A stretch of DNA of 64,000 bases from Tragulus kanchil (Eukaryota > Chordata > Mammalia > Artiodactyla > Tragulidae): NCBI GenBank assembly GCA_022376925.1, contig JAIOJX010000028.1, forward strand, positions 70,025,001 through 70,089,000, in the 5' to 3' direction. The notes under the pieces are model-generated. The model saw only the letters and a program-made list of their open reading frames with translations, was not told where the DNA came from and did no database searches. Below, one piece after another: positions 59,855 through 64,000 of the stretch. Made by a program: the position numbers and the translations under genes. How positions within the stretch are numbered: position 1 is the first letter of the stretch; every line of letters starts with the position of its first letter.

Positions 59855-60690
59855 CTCCACAACAAATCAACAATGTCTCTGAAACTCTGGTGCCACCAGA
59901 GCTGTCTTCCATCCTCAAATGCTCGTTAATTCTTTCTTTTGGTTTGACCCACTTCTAAATCAACCCATTTTGCCTATCTTCAACCAGACTTTGCTCATTG
60001 TTTTATTCTCCTCATCTTTGTCCTCCTTGTTCTGTTGGATTTGCACAATAAGCCAGGTTTCCCAGATTTGGTTTTTGGCACTCCTCAAGGCTTTCATTTC
60101 AGAGGTTTTCTCTTTTCCTTACTGGTGGCCACAGACAGGCACTCCCACCGCAAGTCTGTACTTTGGTAATTCAAAATTTGGCATGGTCTAACTTAGTCAT
60201 CAACTGTGACCACAGCTCCCTTCCTTTCCATTCTGTGAAGGGAGATGCAGGCGGACATAAGTCAGAGAGAAAAAGAAAGCAGAGTAAATTGAACCAAGCT
60301 ATTCACAAGTCATAAATAACAATCAAAAGCATTACATTTACACCATAGCGGCTAAGTGAGAACTAAACGGAAAAAAAAAAAAACTGCAAGCAAATTATTT
60401 AGCACAGCACCTGGCACAAAGAGTTACAAAGAGTTCAGGCACAAATAAAGTGACTTAACCCACCCCCCCACACACACACTGGCACAATATAAGCACACAA
60501 TAAATATTAATTTTAACTTTCTATGGAATAAACCATTGTTCCAGGGAAGAATTCACACTCCTCCATTTTTGCTAAGATGGCCCTCTGACTAAGTATATTT
60601 TAGAAGCTCTGAAAGTTAACATATAGCAGTAAACATACTTGGGGGTTCATCCAGGCAAATCTGTTATTAAAAAGTTCAATGTTTTAAAAT
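59855..60690. other. Unrecognised DNA, start of duplication 18
   Basis: A 90-codon frame (59919-60191) is broken in the duplicate only by the join and has no known domain. A C-run followed by a short (CA)n run lies at about 60460-60480. No repeat family recognised. Confidence 0.45.
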
Positions 60691-62118
60691 CTATTATAAT
60701 AAATGCTATTGAAATAACTTTTAGTTCACTTTGGTTATTAATATAATCTCAAATGAAATAGTCACAGTGATCATCCAATACAAATGACAATCCATTATAT
60801 GAATATACTTAGTGCATTTATGTTATATATATGTAAATACATGAATTAATATTAACTTTCTTTTTTTGGTTGATTTATATGTTTTGACTATCTAATAAAA
60901 TGCTTCACGCATTAGCTTATGTTGATATTTCTCTTGCTTTTAAGTTGTTAAGAATTCCCTTGGACACTGCCAGATCGTATAATGATTGAACTTTTAATAG
61001 TCATTTTATTTGGGGTTTTAATGTTTTCCCTTTCGTTAATTCTTTCTTTTGGTTTGACCCACTTCTAAATCAACCCATTTTGCCTATCTTCAACCAGACT
61101 TTGCTCATTGTTTTATTCTCCTCATCTTTGTCCTCCTTGTTCTGTTGGATTTGCACAATAAGCCAGGTTTCCCAGATTTGGTTTTTGGCACTCCTCAAGG
61201 CTTTCATTTCAGAGGTTTTCTCTTTTCCTTACTGGTGGCCATAGACAGGCACTCCCACCGCAAGTCTGTACTTTGGTAATTCAAAATTTGGCATGGTCTA
61301 ACTTAGTCATCAACTGTGACCACAGCTCCCTTCCTTTCCATTCTGTGAAGGGAGATGCAGGCGGACATAAGTCAGAGAGAAAAAGAAAGCAGAGTAAATT
61401 GAACCAAGCTATTCACAAGTCATAAATAACAATCAAAAGCATTACATTTACACCATAGCGGCTAAGTGAGAACTAAACGGAAAAAAAAAAAAACTGCAAG
61501 CAAATTATTTAGCACAGCACCTGGCACAAAGAGTTACAAAGAGTTCAGGCACAAATAAAGTGACTTAACCCACCCCCCCACACACACACTGGCACAATAT
61601 AAGCACACAATAAATATTAATTTTAACTTTCTATGGAATAAACCATTGTTCCAGGAAGAATTCACACTCCTCCATTTTTGCTAAGATGGCCCTCTGACTA
61701 AGTATATTTTAGAAGCTCTGAAAGTTAACATATAGCAGTAAACATACTTGGGGGTTCATCCAGGCAAATCTGTTATTAAAAAGTTCAATGTTTTAAAATC
61801 TATTATAATAAATGCTATTGAAATAACTTTTAGTTCACTTTGGTTATTAATATAATCTCAAATGAAATAGTCACAGTGATCATCCAATACAAATGACAAT
61901 CCATTATATGAATATACTTAGTGCATTTATGTTATATATATGTAAATACATGAATTAATATTAACTTTCTTTTTTTGGTTGATTTATATGTTTTTGACTA
62001 TCTAATAAAATGCTTCACGCATTAGCTTATGTTGATATTTCTCTTGCTTTTAAGTTGTTAAGAATTCCCTTGGACACTGCCAGATCGTATAATGATTGAA
62101 CTTTTAATAGACATTTTA
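59933..62118. repeat. Tandem duplication 18 (59933-61018 and 61033-62118)
   Basis: The offset is 1100. Differences: CCACAGAC/CCATAGAC (60130/61230), CAGGGAAG/CAGGAAG (60543/61654), TGTTTTGAC/TGTTTTTGAC (60877/61989) and TAGTCATT/TAGACATT near the end. A 14-base stub (61019-61032) lies at the join. Unit sequence unrecognised. Confidence 0.95.
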
Positions 62119-64000
62119 TTTGGGGTTCTAATAATAAGCCTAAATGTTAAAATATCATGTGTGTGAAGACGTACAAGATAGAAAATAGGTATGCTACTCA
62201 GATTTTATAATAACCTCTCCAGAGGATAAGGAAATTGAGAAAAATTTTAATATTCAGATTTCTGTCTTTAAGATCTACTTTTACTTCAAAGTATATATAG
62301 AAGTTTTACTTTCCACTTTATTATAGTACATGGAATACAATGACAGAGTAAAGTACAAGGGGTAAGTAAAGTACAACGGTACAAGAGTAAGTTGACTCTT
62401 TAATTGTAGAGACATTAAATATGTCTACATTTTTATTTTTCTGCCTCACAAGTTAAACATGCAATTTCAAATCCCTTTACCCATTTCAGATTGTGAACTC
62501 TGATTCATCATTACCAAACTGACCTATAAATACACAAAGTTGTCCTATAAATACTAATTCATGTTTGCATATTATATAACTTTATACAAATAATATATAT
62601 AACAAATCCACTTCAGAATGTAGAACTAGAAAAATATTAAGATATTTCTTAATTAGATAGAGTAACAACGAGAGAAGGATCACCTTTATTTGGTCATCAG
62701 ATTTTTGATGACAGATTGCTGACTGATACACTTCGTAACAATGCTTAGGCATTTTGCTTATTTTCGACCTTTTGTGTTGAAACATTTTTTTCCAAGAACT
62801 AATTCTCCAAAAGCCACCCCAAATTTACTATAACTGTAGGATATTTTATTGGAAAAATTTGAGATCTGAGGGCAAAATTGCATAGGTTCTTGTCCTGCAG
62901 TACTATTATAATAAATGCTATTGAAATAACTTTTAGTTCACTTTGGTTATTAATATAATCTCAAATGAAATAGTCACAGTGATCATCCAATACAAATGAC
63001 AATCCATTATATGAATATACTTAGTGCATTTATGTTATATATATGTAAATACATGAATTAATATTAACTTTCTTTTTGGTTGATTTATATGTTTTGACTA
63101 TCTAATAAAATGCTTCACGCATTAGCTTATGTTGATATTTCTCTTGCTTTTAAGTTGTTAAGAATTCCCTTGGACACTGCCAGATCGTATAATGATTGAA
63201 CTTTTAATAGACATTTTATTTGGGGTTCTAATAATAAGCCTAAATGTTAAAATATCATGTGTGTGAAGACGTACAAGATAGAAAATAGGTATGCTACTCA
63301 GATTTTATAATAACCTCTCCAGAGGATAAGGAAATTGAGAAAAATTTTAATATTCAGATTTCTGTCTTTAAGATCTACTTTTACTTCAAAGTATATATAG
63401 AAGTTTTACTTTCCACTTTATTATAGTACATGGAATACAATGACAGAGTAAAGTACAAGGGGTAAGTAAAGTACAACGGTACAAGAGTAAGTTGACTCTT
63501 TAATTGTAGAGACATTAAATATGTCTACATTTTTATTTTTCTGCCTCACAAGTTAAACATGCAATTTCAAATCCCTTTACCCATTTCAGATTGTGAACTC
63601 TGATTCATCATTACCAAACTGACCTATAAATACACAAAGTTGTCCTATAAATACTAATTCATGTTTGCATATTATATAACTTTATACAAATAATATATAT
63701 AACAAATCCACTTCAGAATGTAGAACTAGAAAAATATTAAGATATTTCTTAATTAGATAGAGTAACAACGAGAGAAGGATCACCTTTATTTGGTCATCAG
63801 ATTTTTGATGACAGATTGCTGACTGATACACTTCGTAACAATGCTTAGGCATTTTGCTTATTTTCGACCTTTTGTGTTGAAACATTTTTTTCCAAGAACT
63901 AATTCTCCAAAAGCCACCCCAAATTTACTATAACTGTAGGATATTTTATTGGAAAAATTTGAGATCTGAGGGCAAAATTGCATAGGTTCTTGTCCTGCAG
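61801..64000. repeat. Tandem duplication 19 (61801-62900 and 62904-64000)
   Basis: The offset is 1103, falling to 1100 through T-run indels (CTTTTTTTGG/CTTTTTGG and GTTTTTGAC/GTTTTGAC). The join holds only three extra bases. The first 318 bases also belong to duplication 18, so they occur three times. The second copy runs to the end of the window. No gene recognised; the minus-strand frames at 62582-62785 and 63682-63885 are copies of each other. Confidence 0.95.

Noticed and set aside
60463..60480. Short C-run and (CA)n tract
   Set aside because: Common simple-sequence DNA with no sign of a function.
1..64000. The regular 1.1-kb direct repeats as a new amplification system, satellite or integron-like array
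   Set aside because: The repeated units are unrelated to each other in sequence. Only the length recurs, and the joins carry degraded stubs, which points to assembly rather than biology.

Overview
This window is nuclear DNA from a ruminant, almost certainly a bovid (cattle, sheep, goat, buffalo or antelope). It carries BovB (RTE-type) LINEs, Bov-tA and Bov-A2 SINEs and CHR-type tRNA-Glu SINEs, all with the typical sequences, in an AT-rich background. There is no convincing complete protein-coding gene, rRNA, tRNA gene, CRISPR array or bacterial-type operon. It looks like a gene-poor intergenic or intronic stretch. The only gene-like candidate is a possible first coding exon at 39338-39456, with a TATA box about 110 bp upstream and a signal-peptide-like start. 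It is unproven.

The dominant feature is 19 direct tandem duplications. Each has an offset of about 1.04-1.17 kb and the copies are about 99% identical or better. They lie at 1-1428, 1323-3638, 4128-6321, 6200-8420, 10591-12670, 12593-14800, 14475-16660, 21820-23991, 26284-28407, 29105-31294, 33434-35612, 35472-37735, 42296-44418, 44053-46269, 49928-52150, 53625-55738, 55444-57660, 59933-62118 and 61801-64000. The offset hardly varies, the units ignore repeat and unique boundaries, and the copies differ mainly by homopolymer indels. Short degraded stubs sit at many joins. This pattern is best explained by unmerged overlapping contig or read ends, that is, false duplication in the assembly. Collapsing them removes about 21 kb and leaves a locus of about 43 kb.

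Underlying layout once the duplications are discounted: a BovB 3' part with a nested CHR-1 SINE (342-1190); a second BovB insertion on the minus strand whose 5' part is inverted (2062-6709), a textbook twin-priming structure; largely unrecognised AT-rich DNA (6710-18355); an L1 3' end carrying a Bov-A2 (18356-18975); CHR-2 and Bov-tA SINEs (20.8-23.9 kb); unrecognised DNA (24-31.3 kb); CHR-2 and Bov-A2 SINEs (32.0-32.85 kb); an MLT1-like solitary LTR and a Bov-tA (35.7-37.9 kb); the candidate first exon (39.2-39.5 kb); MIR, CHR and BovB RT fragments (40.1-43.2 kb); an old L1 on the minus strand (44.4-47.1 kb); four CHR-2 SINEs between 47.2 and 52.6 kb, one of them inside an internally deleted plus-strand L1 (49.2-53.6 kb); Bov-A2 fragments (53.7-59.85 kb); and unrecognised AT-rich DNA to the end.

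No set of genes here works together. All retrotransposon coding remnants are frameshifted or truncated. I found no evidence for a new functional system. The unusual items are the duplication pattern, the twin-primed BovB, an L1 joined from its 5' region to its RT, and the candidate exon.
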